Source: Bacillus sp. NP157
GTDB taxonomy: Bacteria > Pseudomonadota > Gammaproteobacteria > Xanthomonadales > Rhodanobacteraceae
Assembly (NCBI GenBank): GCA_018889975.1
Contig: CP076546.1
Span: 4,681,001 to 4,745,000 of the forward strand
Length of the DNA stretch: 64,000 nucleotides
Direction of reading: 5' to 3'
Both the position numbers and the translations under genes were made by a program. Positions 36,115 through 45,334 of this stretch are shown here, piece by piece. The notes below the pieces were generated by a model, which saw only the letters and a list, made by a program, of their open reading frames with translations, did not search any database and was not told where the DNA came from. Within the stretch, counting starts at the first letter, position 1, and each line of letters starts with the position of its first letter.

Positions 36115-37674
36115 ATGAGCGGTGAGATGAAGAAAGTCAGGATCCTGCAGGTCGAGGACAGTGAGCTCGACGCGGAGCTGGTGCAGTCCGAGCTGATCGA
36201 CGACAAGCTCGACTTCGACGTGTTGCTGGTCGACGACGAGAAGTCGTACGTGGCGGCGCTGGAAGAGTTCCGTCCGGACATCGTGTTGTCCGACCTGAGC
36301 ATGCCGCACTTCAGTGGCGAGCGCGCGCTGGAAATCCTGCGCGGCCGCAACAGCCCGATCCCCTTCATCTTCATCTCGGCGACGCTCGGCGAAGAGGCGG
36401 CGATCGCCGCCCTGCGCAGCGGCGCCACCGATTACATCCTCAAGCAGAACACGGCGCGCCTGGCCTCGGCCGTGCGTCGCGCCCTGCGCGAAGCGGAAGA
36501 TGCGAAGGCGCGTGCGCGCGCGGAACAGGAACTGATCCGCGCCCAGCGCTTCGAAAGCCTGGCGCTGCTCGCCGGTGGCCTCAGCCACGACCTGCGCAAC
36601 CTGCTGCAGCCGTTGTTGCTGGCCGGCGATACGCTCGAAGATTATGCGGACGACCCGCGCCTGGCGCGCCTTGGCACGCTGGTGCGCGATTGCGGCCGGC
36701 GTGGGCTGGAAATGGTCTCGTCGATGCTTTCGTTCGCGCGCGGTGCGCGCCGTGCGGAACAGGTGAAGCTCGGTGCGCTGACCGATGCGCTAAAACTGCT
36801 GATGCAGGGCAGCGTGCCGCGCAATATCCGGATGGAGGTCGACGTCTTCGATCCGGACGTGACCTTCGAGGGTAACCACACCGAACTGCAGCAGGCACTG
36901 CTGAACCTGTCGCTCAATGCCATCCAGGCGATGCCGGACGGTGGCACCCTGCGCGTGGAGACCGACCAGGTCACGCTGACCGAAGATTTCTTCATCGACG
37001 GCGAAAGCGTGCTGCCGGGCAGCTACCTGCGCCTGTCGGTGCTGGATACCGGCGGCGGCATGCCCGACGAAGTGTTGCAGCGGCTGTTCGAGCCGTTTTT
37101 CACCACCAAGGAAAGCGGTACCGGCCTTGGCCTGCTGTCGTGCAAACGCATCGTTGCCAGCCATGGCGGCGTGATGCGCGTGCACAGCGAAGTGGGCGAG
37201 GGCACGCAGTTCCACCTATACCTGCCGCTCGTGGTCGAAGAGGAAGTGGTCATCGACCTGCCGCGGATCGAGCTGTCGCTGCAGGGCGAAGCCGAACGCG
37301 TGCTCGTGGTGGTCGAGGAGGCGATGCAGCTCTCGCTGCTGTCCGACACGCTGGATACGTACGGCTACCAGGCCGGCGCCAGCCAGAGCGGCACCGCCGC
37401 GCTGCAGTGGATCGAAGCGCACGGCGTGCCCGACCTGGTGGTGATGGACGCCGACATGAACCTGTTCACCGGCGTGCGCACCCTCGCCGCGCTGCTCGAC
37501 CACGGCTACCGCGGCGCGGTGCTCCTCCTCGCCCGCCCGGAAACCCCGCCCAACCTCGACGAACTGCCCGAGCTGGAACACCTCTACATCATCGACAAGC
37601 CCATCCAGACCCGCGCCCTCCTGCGCAAGGTCCGCGAAGCCCTCGAAGCCAGCCAACCCACCCCCACCCGCTAG
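36115..37674 (+). CDS. Hybrid REC-histidine kinase-REC signalling protein
   Basis: The 519-residue soluble protein has an N-terminal receiver (ILQVEDSELDAEL; Asp60 in IVLSDLSMPHFSG; Lys in DYILKQNTARL). A short coiled linker follows, then a HisKA segment with His158 in GGLSHDLRNLLQPLLL. The ATPase domain has NLSLNAIQAMP, VLDTGGGMPDE and GTGLGLLSCKRIV. A diverged C-terminal receiver has its acidic pair as VVEEA and Asp445 in VVMDADMN. It is 19 bases after the Rcp1-like gene, so the three genes probably form one operon and one relay. No DNA-binding output is present. Confidence 0.9.
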   Translation: MSGEMKKVRILQVEDSELDAELVQSELIDDKLDFDVLLVDDEKSYVAALEEFRPDIVLSDLSMPHFSGERALEILRGRNSPIPFIFISATLGEEAAIAALRSGATDYILKQNTARLASAVRRALREAEDAKARARAEQELIRAQRFESLALLAGGLSHDLRNLLQPLLLAGDTLEDYADDPRLARLGTLVRDCGRRGLEMVSSMLSFARGARRAEQVKLGALTDALKLLMQGSVPRNIRMEVDVFDPDVTFEGNHTELQQALLNLSLNAIQAMPDGGTLRVETDQVTLTEDFFIDGESVLPGSYLRLSVLDTGGGMPDEVLQRLFEPFFTTKESGTGLGLLSCKRIVASHGGVMRVHSEVGEGTQFHLYLPLVVEEEVVIDLPRIELSLQGEAERVLVVVEEAMQLSLLSDTLDTYGYQAGASQSGTAALQWIEAHGVPDLVVMDADMNLFTGVRTLAALLDHGYRGAVLLLARPETPPNLDELPELEHLYIIDKPIQTRALLRKVREALEASQPTPTR

Positions 37675-37686
37675 CCAACGCTCCAC

Positions 37687-37709
37687 TGTAGGAGCGCGCC
37701 TGCGCGCGA
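37687..37709 (+). repeat. Single REP element
   Basis: One forward copy lies 12 bases after the hybrid kinase stop. No inverted partner is nearby. Confidence 0.85.
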
Positions 37710-37832
37710 TCCCACAAACGCAGAAATCCTGATTTTTCAGATTCCTCCTATTTTCGTGCCCGCCGAGCGTGGCTAGCCTCGTCTGTCCTGTCGCACCAAC
37801 GCGCAGGTTCAACTGGCAGGGCGGGAGGAAGG

Positions 37833-38264
37833 ATGCTCAGGGATGCAATGGCGCTGTGGCGCTCAATGGACTGGAAGATGCGCACGGCGCTGTTCATCGG
37901 TGCCTGCATGCTGCACCTCATGGGATCGATCGCCATCCTCGGCGGACAGACGATGTGCACCTCTCCACCATGCATCGATGCGTGGGCATTCGACGCGGTC
38001 CGCGCGGCGTGGCTCGTGCCGGTGTTCCTGCTGCCGTGGGCGGAGTTCCCTGCACAGGAAGCCGAACTGGTTCGCGACTGGGAGCTGTTTGGATGGCTGG
38101 CGTTGAATGCCGCGACAGCGACGGGTGGCGTCGCGGGGACGGTGTGGGGTGCCGTGAAACTCAGGCGCCGTTGGCTCGCGCGGCGCGCGCGGCGTACCGT
38201 CGTCGGCCTGTTGGCTCAGCTACGGATCAAGGCGGGGCCGCCCGGCGACCCACCGCAGCGCTGA
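37833..38264 (+). CDS. Hypothetical small membrane protein
   Basis: The 143-residue protein has about three hydrophobic segments (ALFIGACMLHLMGSIAILGG, AWLVPVFLLPWAEF and LFGWLALNAATATGGVAGTV). A basic C-terminal tail follows (KLRRRWLARRARR). A strong GGGAGGAAGG ribosome site touches the ATG at 37833; an in-frame ATG at 37848 is an alternative. Two cysteines (TMCTSPPCIDAW) lie in the first loop and could form a disulfide if periplasmic. I do not recognise a family. Confidence 0.6.
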   Translation: MLRDAMALWRSMDWKMRTALFIGACMLHLMGSIAILGGQTMCTSPPCIDAWAFDAVRAAWLVPVFLLPWAEFPAQEAELVRDWELFGWLALNAATATGGVAGTVWGAVKLRRRWLARRARRTVVGLLAQLRIKAGPPGDPPQR

Positions 38265-38331
38265 GCACGACCACGCTTGTGGTAAATACATGCCATCACG
38301 ACCCTGCAACCATCGCTCGGAACAAGGGCCC

Positions 38332-38772
38332 ATGACCGATCGTCCTGTTGTCACGTATGAAAGCCTGAAACTGTTCTTCGCCACCATCTTCAATGCAACG
38401 GCTCGGCCTTCGGTTGTCACTGAAGACAACCATCCGATCATCATCCTCGAGCGGGAGGAAGCCGTTCGCAGCAAGACGTCGCTGATGCCTGAACTCAAGC
38501 AGGCGACGTCGGATTTCCTGATCGATGTCGCTGCGTTGTCGCCTGAGCGGCGCGCGGCGTTGGACAGGGATCTGGCGGCGGCGGGAGCGCCATCCGTCAG
38601 CGTCGTTCGCGCGTGGTTGTCGCGTAAGACGGGCGCCGTGCTGAAGCGGGGGAGGATAGCAAGCGACGAGGAATTCCAACTCGTCAGGAACCTGCTTGAT
38701 GAGCGAGGGCTGGGGGAAGATGAGGCTGCGGTGGTGCAGGCGTTGTTGGATGCGTATGAATTTGGGGGGTAG
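38332..38772 (+). CDS. Hypothetical soluble protein
   Basis: This 146-residue protein has no signal or membrane segment and starts MTDRPVVTYESLKLFF. AAGGG lies five bases before the ATG at 38332. Predicted helices alternate with charged loops. The middle part (LPELKQATSDFLIDVAALS-like) and the C-terminus (DEEFQLVRNLLDERGLGEDE) are helical. GC at third positions is lower than in the neighbouring genes, as in the small membrane protein before it, suggesting a locally acquired pair. I cannot assign a function. Confidence 0.6.
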   Translation: MTDRPVVTYESLKLFFATIFNATARPSVVTEDNHPIIILEREEAVRSKTSLMPELKQATSDFLIDVAALSPERRAALDRDLAAAGAPSVSVVRAWLSRKTGAVLKRGRIASDEEFQLVRNLLDERGLGEDEAAVVQALLDAYEFGG

Positions 38773-38783
38773 TGGGAGGAGGT

Positions 38784-38806
38784 TCGCGCGCAGGCGCGCT
38801 CCTACA
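38784..38806 (-). repeat. Single REP element (inverted orientation)
   Basis: One copy lies between the converging hypothetical gene and pilR, 11 bases after the hypothetical stop. Confidence 0.85.
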
Positions 38807-38836
38807 GGGGCAGCGGCGTAGCGCATGCGCCCGGCA

Positions 38837-40249
38837 TCAGTCGATGCCGAGCTTTTTCAGTTTGTAGCGGAGGGCGCGGAAGGTGATGCCGAGTTTCCTG
38901 GCGGTGGCGGTCTTGTTGTAACGGGACTCTTCCAGGGCCTTGATGATGGTGTCGCGCTCGATGTTGGTGATGTAGTCCTCGAGCGATTCGTCTCCCGCCG
39001 AGTTGAGCGGTGCGGGGGCGGCGGCTGCGGCGGGCACGGGCGGCGTGCCGTAAGCGGCGGCGACCGTGGCGGCTTCGCCCGGCAGCGCCGTGCGTTGCGG
39101 CAGCATCAGGTCTTCGGCTTCGATCGTGTCGCCTTCGCACATCGCCATCGCGCGTTCGAGGATGTTCTCCAGCTCGCGCACGTTGCCCGGGAACTGGTAG
39201 GCCTCCAGCGCAGCCAGCGCGTCGGGTTGCAGCTTGCCCGGCGATCCGCCGGATTCCACGGCCAGCTGGCGCAGGATGAAATCGGCCAGGCGCGGGACGT
39301 CGCCGCGGCGTTCGCGCAGGGGCGGCACGCGCAGCTCGATCACGTTGATGCGGTAGAAAAGATCCTGGCGGAACTGGCCCTGTTCGACCAGCGCGGCAAG
39401 GTTCTTGTGCGTGGCGGAGAGGATCCGCACGTCGACCGGCACCTCGTCGCGGCCGCCGATCGGGCGCACGGCCTTTTCCTGGATCGCGCGCAGCAGCTTC
39501 ACCTGCATGTGCAGGGGCAGTTCGGCGACTTCGTCCAGGAACAGCGTGCCGCCGTGGGCGGCCTGGAACAGGCCTTCCTTGTCGGCGTGGGCACCGGTGA
39601 AGCTGCCCTTGCGATGGCCGAAGAATTCGCTTTCCATCAGCTCGGACGGGATCGCGCCGCAGTTCACCGGCACGAAGGCGCCGGAGGCACGCGGGCCCAG
39701 CTCGTGGATCAGCCGGGCGACCAGTTCCTTGCCCACGCCGGATTCGCCGCCGATGTAGACCGGCGCCTGGTTGCGGGCGAGCTTGGCGATCTTGCCGCGC
39801 ACTTCGGTCATCACCGGCGATTCGCCGATAAGGCGATCCGCGCCCGGCGAGGCCTTGTTGCCGGATTCGGCCTTGCGCTCCTCGGAGAGGCGCAGCGCCG
39901 TCTTCACCAGCCGGCGCAGCAGGTGGATGTCCACCGGCTTGGAGACGAAGTCGAAGGCGCCGGCTTTCAGCGCGTTCACGGCCGCGTCCACGTTGCCGTA
40001 GGCGGTGATCATCGCCACGGGCATGTCCGGGAACGTGGCGGCGATCAGTTCAATGATCTCCTGGCCACTGCCGTCGGGCAGCCGCATGTCGGTGAAGCAC
40101 AGGTCGTAGCGGCGGGAGGCCAGGGCATTCCGTGCCTCGCTGACGCTTCCCACGGCGTCGACGTCGAGTTCCATTCGACCGAGCGTGATGGTCAACAACT
40201 CACGGATGTCCCGCTCGTCGTCGATGACCAGGACAGTCTGCTTGCTCAT
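38837..40249 (-). CDS. pilR: Sigma54-dependent response regulator PilR
   Basis: PilR activates pilin transcription with sigma54 when phosphorylated by PilS. The 470-residue protein has a receiver domain with Asp54 in LCFTDMRLPDGSG. The AAA+ domain has Walker A GGESGVGKELVAR, the sigma54 loop KGSFTGAHADKEG (GSFTGA instead of the usual GAFTGA) and Walker B GGTLFLDEVAELP. An alanine/proline linker leads to a Fis-type helix-turn-helix (NKTATARKLGITFRALRYKLKKL). The start at 40249 removes an unlikely upstream extension. The S in GSFTGA is a known tolerated variant in some activators. Confidence 0.94.
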   Translation of the reverse strand: MSKQTVLVIDDERDIRELLTITLGRMELDVDAVGSVSEARNALASRRYDLCFTDMRLPDGSGQEIIELIAATFPDMPVAMITAYGNVDAAVNALKAGAFDFVSKPVDIHLLRRLVKTALRLSEERKAESGNKASPGADRLIGESPVMTEVRGKIAKLARNQAPVYIGGESGVGKELVARLIHELGPRASGAFVPVNCGAIPSELMESEFFGHRKGSFTGAHADKEGLFQAAHGGTLFLDEVAELPLHMQVKLLRAIQEKAVRPIGGRDEVPVDVRILSATHKNLAALVEQGQFRQDLFYRINVIELRVPPLRERRGDVPRLADFILRQLAVESGGSPGKLQPDALAALEAYQFPGNVRELENILERAMAMCEGDTIEAEDLMLPQRTALPGEAATVAAAYGTPPVPAAAAAPAPLNSAGDESLEDYITNIERDTIIKALEESRYNKTATARKLGITFRALRYKLKKLGID

Positions 40250-40316
40250 CGGTTCCGAAAGTTTCGGTGAATGTTCCAAATGTAACCGCCCGGGGCCGCC
40301 GCGCAAAGGGCGTAGG

Positions 40317-41936
40317 TCACGCGCGGGCCGCCACGGGGGCCGTCGCCGAGCGGGCGGGCGGGGTCAGGCCGATCCGGAAACAGCTTCCGCCACCGGCCAC
40401 GCGGACGTATTCCAGCGCCGCCTGGTTGGCCTCGGTCATCTGCCGGGCAAGGTAAAGACCCAGCCCCGTGCCGTATTCGTGGGTCGTGAAGAACGGCTCG
40501 AAGATCTGCGCGGCCACCTTGGGCGGGATGCCGGGGCCCCGGTCGATGACTTCGAGGATCGGCAGGCCGACTTCCGAGTGCCGGGCCACGACCATCACCC
40601 GGGCCGGCTCGTTCGGCATGCGGCCGTAGCGCAGCGCGTTCTGGACCAGGTTCCAGACCACCTGCTGCAGGTGCTGGGGATCGGCCACCGCCGCCACCGG
40701 CTCCGAGCCCGAGACCGCGCGCAGCACGTCCGCGCCCAGGTCGTTGCCCTGGCGGTACTCGCTGACGAAGTCATGGACCCAGCGGCTCAGGTCCAGGGTT
40801 TCCGGGCGAGAGCGCTCGCGGCGCGACAACTGGAGAATGTTCTCAATGATCTCGTTGAGCCGCGAACAGTGGTTATTGATGATCTCGACCATGCGCAGGT
40901 CGGTGTCCTGCAGGTCGGTGGATTCGGCGAGCAACTGGGCGGAATAGTGGATCGCCGCCAGCGGGTTGCGGATCTCATGGGCGATGGACGCCGAGAGCCG
41001 GCCCAGCGAGCTGAGGGTGAGCTCCTCGGCGCGGCGCGAGACCAGCGAGGTGTCGTCCAGGAAGATGAGCACATGGGAATCGTCGTTCGGGGCCAGGCGC
41101 GAGAAGCGCGGCACCACTTCCGGGGTGCCGTCGGCCAGCATCGTGGCGCTTTCGTCTAGCTTGCCCGAGGCGCGCCAGTGGTAGAGGCGGCGCGACAGCT
41201 CGGGGGCCAGCGAGCCCAGGTCGCGCTGTTCGGCCGACGGGTTGCCCATCAGCATCCATGCGGATTCGTTGAGCTGGTGGATCCGGTTGCCTTCGTCGAC
41301 CAGCAGCACGCCGGTCTTCATCCGGCGGATGATCAGTTCGTTGACCTGGGACAGGTTGGCCAGGTCGATGCCGCGCTGCTCGGCCAGGGCTTCGGAGGCG
41401 CGGATGTTGCGGCCCAGCACGTAGCAGAGCGAGGCGCAGGCGAAGTAGGCGGCGCCGAACAGGCCGTATTCGACCATTTCCCGGTCCGACGACCCTGGTT
41501 CGGCGACATCGAAAAGCGAATGGCCGAGCATGCACAGGGTAGCCAGCGCGGCAAAGAACATGGACAGCCGCAGGGGAAGCAGCAGGGCGCCCGTGGCGAT
41601 GTTCACGGCCAGCATCATGGCCACGCCCATGCGCACGTCGTGCATCAGGACCAGGGCCAGCACGGCGGCGGCGATGTCCAGTGTCAGGCCCACCGAGACG
41701 ACCAGGACCGGCCGGTGCAGCAGGTGGCGGGTGCGCGTGACCATGACCAGGGCGGCGAACAGGTAGGCCAGGGCCATGGCCCTGGCCAGCACGGGATCGG
41801 GCAAGACCGGCCACGCCATGTGCTCCGGGCGGAAGGCGAGGGCGGTGTAGACCGCGGCCTGTCCTAGCCGGAAGTAATTGAAAAAGAACAGTTCGTGACG
41901 CGCGGTGGCCTGGTTGGCGGTGGCTCGGGCGGTCAT
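40317..41936 (-). CDS. pilS: Sensor histidine kinase PilS
   Basis: PilS is the inner-membrane kinase partner of PilR for type IV pilus control. The 539-residue protein has about six N-terminal membrane helices (residues 25-190, including LDIAAAVLALVLMHDVRMG). A PAS-like segment follows (RMKTGVLLVDEGNRIHQLNESAW). HisKA has His320 in SASIAHEIRNPLAAIHYSAQ, and the ATPase domain has NLVQNALRYG and DRGPGIPPK, ending YGTGLGLYLARQM. It precedes pilR by 67 bases in the same direction. No pilin gene lies in the window. Confidence 0.94.
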   Translation of the reverse strand: MTARATANQATARHELFFFNYFRLGQAAVYTALAFRPEHMAWPVLPDPVLARAMALAYLFAALVMVTRTRHLLHRPVLVVSVGLTLDIAAAVLALVLMHDVRMGVAMMLAVNIATGALLLPLRLSMFFAALATLCMLGHSLFDVAEPGSSDREMVEYGLFGAAYFACASLCYVLGRNIRASEALAEQRGIDLANLSQVNELIIRRMKTGVLLVDEGNRIHQLNESAWMLMGNPSAEQRDLGSLAPELSRRLYHWRASGKLDESATMLADGTPEVVPRFSRLAPNDDSHVLIFLDDTSLVSRRAEELTLSSLGRLSASIAHEIRNPLAAIHYSAQLLAESTDLQDTDLRMVEIINNHCSRLNEIIENILQLSRRERSRPETLDLSRWVHDFVSEYRQGNDLGADVLRAVSGSEPVAAVADPQHLQQVVWNLVQNALRYGRMPNEPARVMVVARHSEVGLPILEVIDRGPGIPPKVAAQIFEPFFTTHEYGTGLGLYLARQMTEANQAALEYVRVAGGGSCFRIGLTPPARSATAPVAARA

Positions 41937-42212
41937 CGTCGGCGCGGGCGTGGACACGTCTTGAGTTCTCCGCCTGGAGGCCCGGCGGGCCCTCGATGAC
42001 AGCCAGTATAGGGCGCCCTCGCGAGGGGGCAACACGCGTCGGCGGCAGCGGCCCGCCGCAGCGCCCCTTTCCTTTGGGGACGCCATCCGTGAAAATACTT
42101 GGCCGTATTGTGCGGAATTTGCGCAGTTCGAGATTTCATCCCCCACACCCGTGCGGTTCCCCATGACCCGCACGCGTTCACACGCTTTTCTCCCGTTCGC
42201 TCGAGGTATCGA

Positions 42213-43373
42213 ATGAATTTCCACGAGTACCAGGCCAAAGAACTGTTCGCGAAGTACGGCATCGCCGTGCCCCCGGGCAAGGTTGCCAACTCTCCCGACG
42301 CCGCCGTCGATGCCGCCAAGCACCTTGGTGGTTCGCAGTGGATGGTCAAGGCCCAGATCCATGCCGGTGGCCGCGGCAAGGCTGGCGGCGTCAAGTTCTG
42401 CCGTAGCCTCGATGCCGTGCGCGATGCCGCCAAGGGCATGCTCGGCACCAACATGGAAACCTACCAGTCGGCTGGCCGCGCGCTGCCGGTGAACCTGGTG
42501 CTGGTGACCGACGCGACCGACATCGCGAAGGAACTGTACCTGTCGATCCTCACCGACCGCGACACCAAGTCGATCTCGTTCATCGCCTCCAAGCACGGCG
42601 GCGTCGACATCGAGCAGGTCGCGCACGACACGCCGGAAGACATCCACACCCTCGTGGTCGATTTCGTCGAAGGCCTCCAGCCGTACCAGGCGCGTGAACT
42701 CGCGTTCAAGATGGACCTGGACGGCAAGCAGGTGAACCAGTTCGTCAAGATCATGCTTGGCCTGTACAAGCTGTTCAACGAAAAAGACCTGGCCCTGGTC
42801 GAGCTGAATCCGCTCGCCATCCTCGAAGACGGCAACCTCGCCGCCCTCGACGGCAAGGTCAACTCCGACGACAACGCCGAATTCCGCCACCCGGACCTGG
42901 CCGCCATGCGCGACCTGACCCAGGAAGACGCGGCCGAAGCGGCTGCCGTGCAGCACAACCTCAACTACGTGACGATGGACGGCACGATCGGTTGCATGGT
43001 CAACGGCGCAGGCCTGGCCATGGCCACCATGGACGTGATCAAGCTGGCAGGCGGCGAGCCGGCCAACTTCCTCGACGTGGGCGGCGGTGCGACCAAGGAG
43101 CGCGTCACCGAAGCGTTCAAGCTGATCCTCTCGTCCGACAAGGTGAAGGCCATCCTGGTCAACATCTTCGGCGGCATCGTGCGTTGCGACCTGATCGCCG
43201 AAGGCATCATCGCCGCGGTGAAGGAAGTGGGCCTGAAGATCCCCGTGATCGTCCGCCTGCAGGGCACCAACGTCGACCAGGGCCGCGAGCTCCTGGCCAA
43301 CTCGGGCCTGGCGATCACGCCGGCAGACGATCTCAACGATGCGGCCCATAAGGCCGTGGCCGCAGCGGCCTGA
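42213..43373 (+). CDS. sucC: Succinate-CoA ligase (ADP-forming) beta subunit SucC
   Basis: The beta subunit binds nucleotide and succinate in the TCA-cycle enzyme that makes ATP from succinyl-CoA. The 386-residue protein starts [17 protein letters not shown] and carries the ATP-grasp fold ([19 protein letters not shown]). The C-terminal ligase domain includes [14 protein letters not shown] and [19 protein letters not shown] precedes the ATG at 42213. It is 13 bases upstream of sucD. The arrangement pilR-pilS / sucC-sucD is typical of xanthomonads. Confidence 0.98.
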   Translation: MNFHEYQAKELFAKYGIAVPPGKVANSPDAAVDAAKHLGGSQWMVKAQIHAGGRGKAGGVKFCRSLDAVRDAAKGMLGTNMETYQSAGRALPVNLVLVTDATDIAKELYLSILTDRDTKSISFIASKHGGVDIEQVAHDTPEDIHTLVVDFVEGLQPYQARELAFKMDLDGKQVNQFVKIMLGLYKLFNEKDLALVELNPLAILEDGNLAALDGKVNSDDNAEFRHPDLAAMRDLTQEDAAEAAAVQHNLNYVTMDGTIGCMVNGAGLAMATMDVIKLAGGEPANFLDVGGGATKERVTEAFKLILSSDKVKAILVNIFGGIVRCDLIAEGIIAAVKEVGLKIPVIVRLQGTNVDQGRELLANSGLAITPADDLNDAAHKAVAAAA

Positions 43374-43386
43374 GGAGCGAAGTAGC

Positions 43387-44259
43387 ATGAGCGTCCTGAT
43401 CAACAAGAACACCAAGGTCCTCGTCCAGGGCTTTACCGGCCAGCAGGGCACGTTCCACGCCCAGCAGGCTCTCGATTACGGTACCCAGGTCGTGGGTGGC
43501 GTGACCCCGGGCAAGGGTGGTTCCGAGCACATTGGCTTGCCGGTGTTCAACACCGTGCGCCAGGCTGTCGACCAGACCAAGGCCGATGCCTCGGTCATCT
43601 TCGTGCCGCCCCCGTTCGCCGCCGATTCGATCCTCGAAGCCATCGATAGCGGCATCAAGGTCATCGTCGCGATCACCGAAGGCATCCCCGTGCTCGACAT
43701 GATGCGCGTGAAGAACGTGCTGAAGTCGCACCCGGACGTCGTCCTCGTCGGTCCGAACTGCCCGGGTGTCATCACCCCGGGTGAGTGCAAGATCGGCATC
43801 ATGCCGGGCCATATCCACAAGCCGGGCAAGGTCGGCATCGTCTCGCGTTCGGGCACCCTGACGTACGAAGCGGTGTTCCAGACCACGAACGAAGGCCTCG
43901 GCCAGTCCACCTGCATCGGCATCGGTGGCGACCCGATCAACGGCCTGAGCTTCATCGACTGCCTGAAGCTGTTCCAGGACGATCCGCAGACCGAAGGCAT
44001 CATCATGGTTGGCGAAATCGGCGGCAGCGCGGAAGAAGACGCGGCTGAGTTCATCAGCCAGTACGTCAGGAAGCCGGTCGTGTCGTTCATCGCTGGCGCC
44101 TCGGCTCCCCCGGGCAAGCGCATGGGCCACGCCGGCGCGATCATCTCGGGCGGCAAGGGCACGGCGGAAGCCAAGTTCGCAGCCCTCGAGAAGGCAGGCG
44201 TCACCACGGTGAAGTCGCCGGCCGACCTCGGCAAGACCCTCGCCGGCCTGATGAAGTAA
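43387..44259 (+). CDS. sucD: Succinate-CoA ligase alpha subunit SucD
   Basis: The alpha subunit binds CoA and carries the phosphohistidine intermediate. The 290-residue protein has the CoA-binding Rossmann segment ([19 protein letters not shown]), the [18 protein letters not shown] stretch and the active-site histidine in [19 protein letters not shown]. It follows sucC by 13 bases and ends before a strong terminator, so the two form a closed operon. Confidence 0.98.
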   Translation: MSVLINKNTKVLVQGFTGQQGTFHAQQALDYGTQVVGGVTPGKGGSEHIGLPVFNTVRQAVDQTKADASVIFVPPPFAADSILEAIDSGIKVIVAITEGIPVLDMMRVKNVLKSHPDVVLVGPNCPGVITPGECKIGIMPGHIHKPGKVGIVSRSGTLTYEAVFQTTNEGLGQSTCIGIGGDPINGLSFIDCLKLFQDDPQTEGIIMVGEIGGSAEEDAAEFISQYVRKPVVSFIAGASAPPGKRMGHAGAIISGGKGTAEAKFAALEKAGVTTVKSPADLGKTLAGLMK

Positions 44260-44284
44260 TACCCGCTTCACCATCGGCGAAACG

Positions 44285-44314
44285 AAAAAAACCCCGCTCC
44301 GGCGGGGTTTTTTT
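44285..44314 (+). terminator. Rho-independent terminator of sucCD
   Basis: The stem AAAACCCCGC and GCGGGGTTTT encloses a short TCCG loop and is flanked by A and T runs, so it could act in both directions. Confidence 0.92.
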
Positions 44315-44372
44315 CGCCCATCACCACACCCCGTCCCCGCCTGCACGCGACCGACAATCCACGACCAGCCCC

Positions 44373-44487
44373 TGTAGGAGCGCGCCCGCGCGCGACCGGT
44401 CAATCCACAACCCGCCCCTGTAGGAGCGCGCCTGCGCGCGACCGGTCAATCCACGACCCGCCCCTGTAGGAGCGCGCCTGCGCGCGA
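44373..44487 (+). repeat. Three tandem REP units with 46-bp period
   Basis: Forward REP copies start at 44373, 44419 and 44465, exactly 46 bases apart. The intervening spacer is nearly identical each time (CCGGTCAATCCACRACC plus CGCC). A degenerate unit lies before the first (44343-44370). This is local tandem amplification, not a CRISPR. Confidence 0.88.
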
Positions 44488-45003
44488 CCGGTCAATCCAT
44501 GACCAGCAAAACGCAAGTCCCCGCCCCCCGAGCGTTATCACGGTTATCCACATGCTTATACAGCGCATGTCCACGCCCGCTGTGGATATCCCGGAAGGAT
44601 CCATGGGGAACCTCGCACGTCGTCGTCGAGGTCACGCTGGGACCGAACACAAGGACGGGCAACCTGTGTGCTTGCGACCACGTATTGACGGTGACGCGCC
44701 TGGTCAGTGTCACGAAAATGCGGGGCGGCGAGTGAGCGACGCCCGGCGGTGCCCTACGCCGATATCCACAACCCGTGTGGATACCCGATGCATAACCCTG
44801 TGAATAACTCCCGACACGCGTTCGCCGACAGCCACTTGCGTTGTGCTGGTCAATCCATGCGCAGCGCGGTCTCGACGCACTTATCGATATCCACAGGCCG
44901 TGTGGGTATCGCCTGCATAACCGTGTGGATAAGTCGCATCGGGTGAGCGGTGACAACCACTTGCATCATGCTGGTTATTGGGTGACCACATCGCTGAAGG
45001 CTG

Positions 45004-45137
45004 TCGCGCGCAGGCGCGCTCCTACAGAACGACGACTGCCGGTGAGACGAACCTGTAGGAGCGCGCCTGCGCGCGACCCCCGATATCCACAGGCACCCGA
45101 TGTGCCGTTGCCCCTGTAGGAGCGCGCCTGCGCGCGA
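45004..45137. repeat. Three REP copies inside the DnaA-box array
   Basis: An inverted copy (45004-45026) and forward copies (45054-45076 and 45115-45137) lie between units three and four. The 45082-45105 fragment of a DnaA-box unit lies between the two forward copies, which suggests duplication of a REP plus unit segment. Confidence 0.85.
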
Positions 45138-45260
45138 CCCCCGATATCCACAGGCAATGTGGGTATCGCCTGCATAACCGTGTGGATAAGTCGCATCGGG
45201 TGAGCGTCGACAACGACTTGCGTCATGCTGGTTATTCGGTGACCACATCGCGAAAGGCTT

Positions 45261-45334
45261 TCGCGCGCAGGCGCGCTCCTACAGAAAGACCACTGCCAGG
45301 TGAGACGAACCTGTAGGAACACGCCTGCGCGCGA
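45261..45334. repeat. REP pair inside the DnaA-box array
   Basis: An inverted copy at 45261-45283 is followed by a degenerate forward copy at 45312-45334. The same order and the same spacer (GTGAGACGAACC) occur at 45004-45076, so the whole segment is a duplication. Confidence 0.8.

Noticed and set aside
44373-44487. CRISPR array
   Set aside because: Three units of 46 bp have almost identical spacers and a palindromic REP core. There are no unique spacers and no cas genes.
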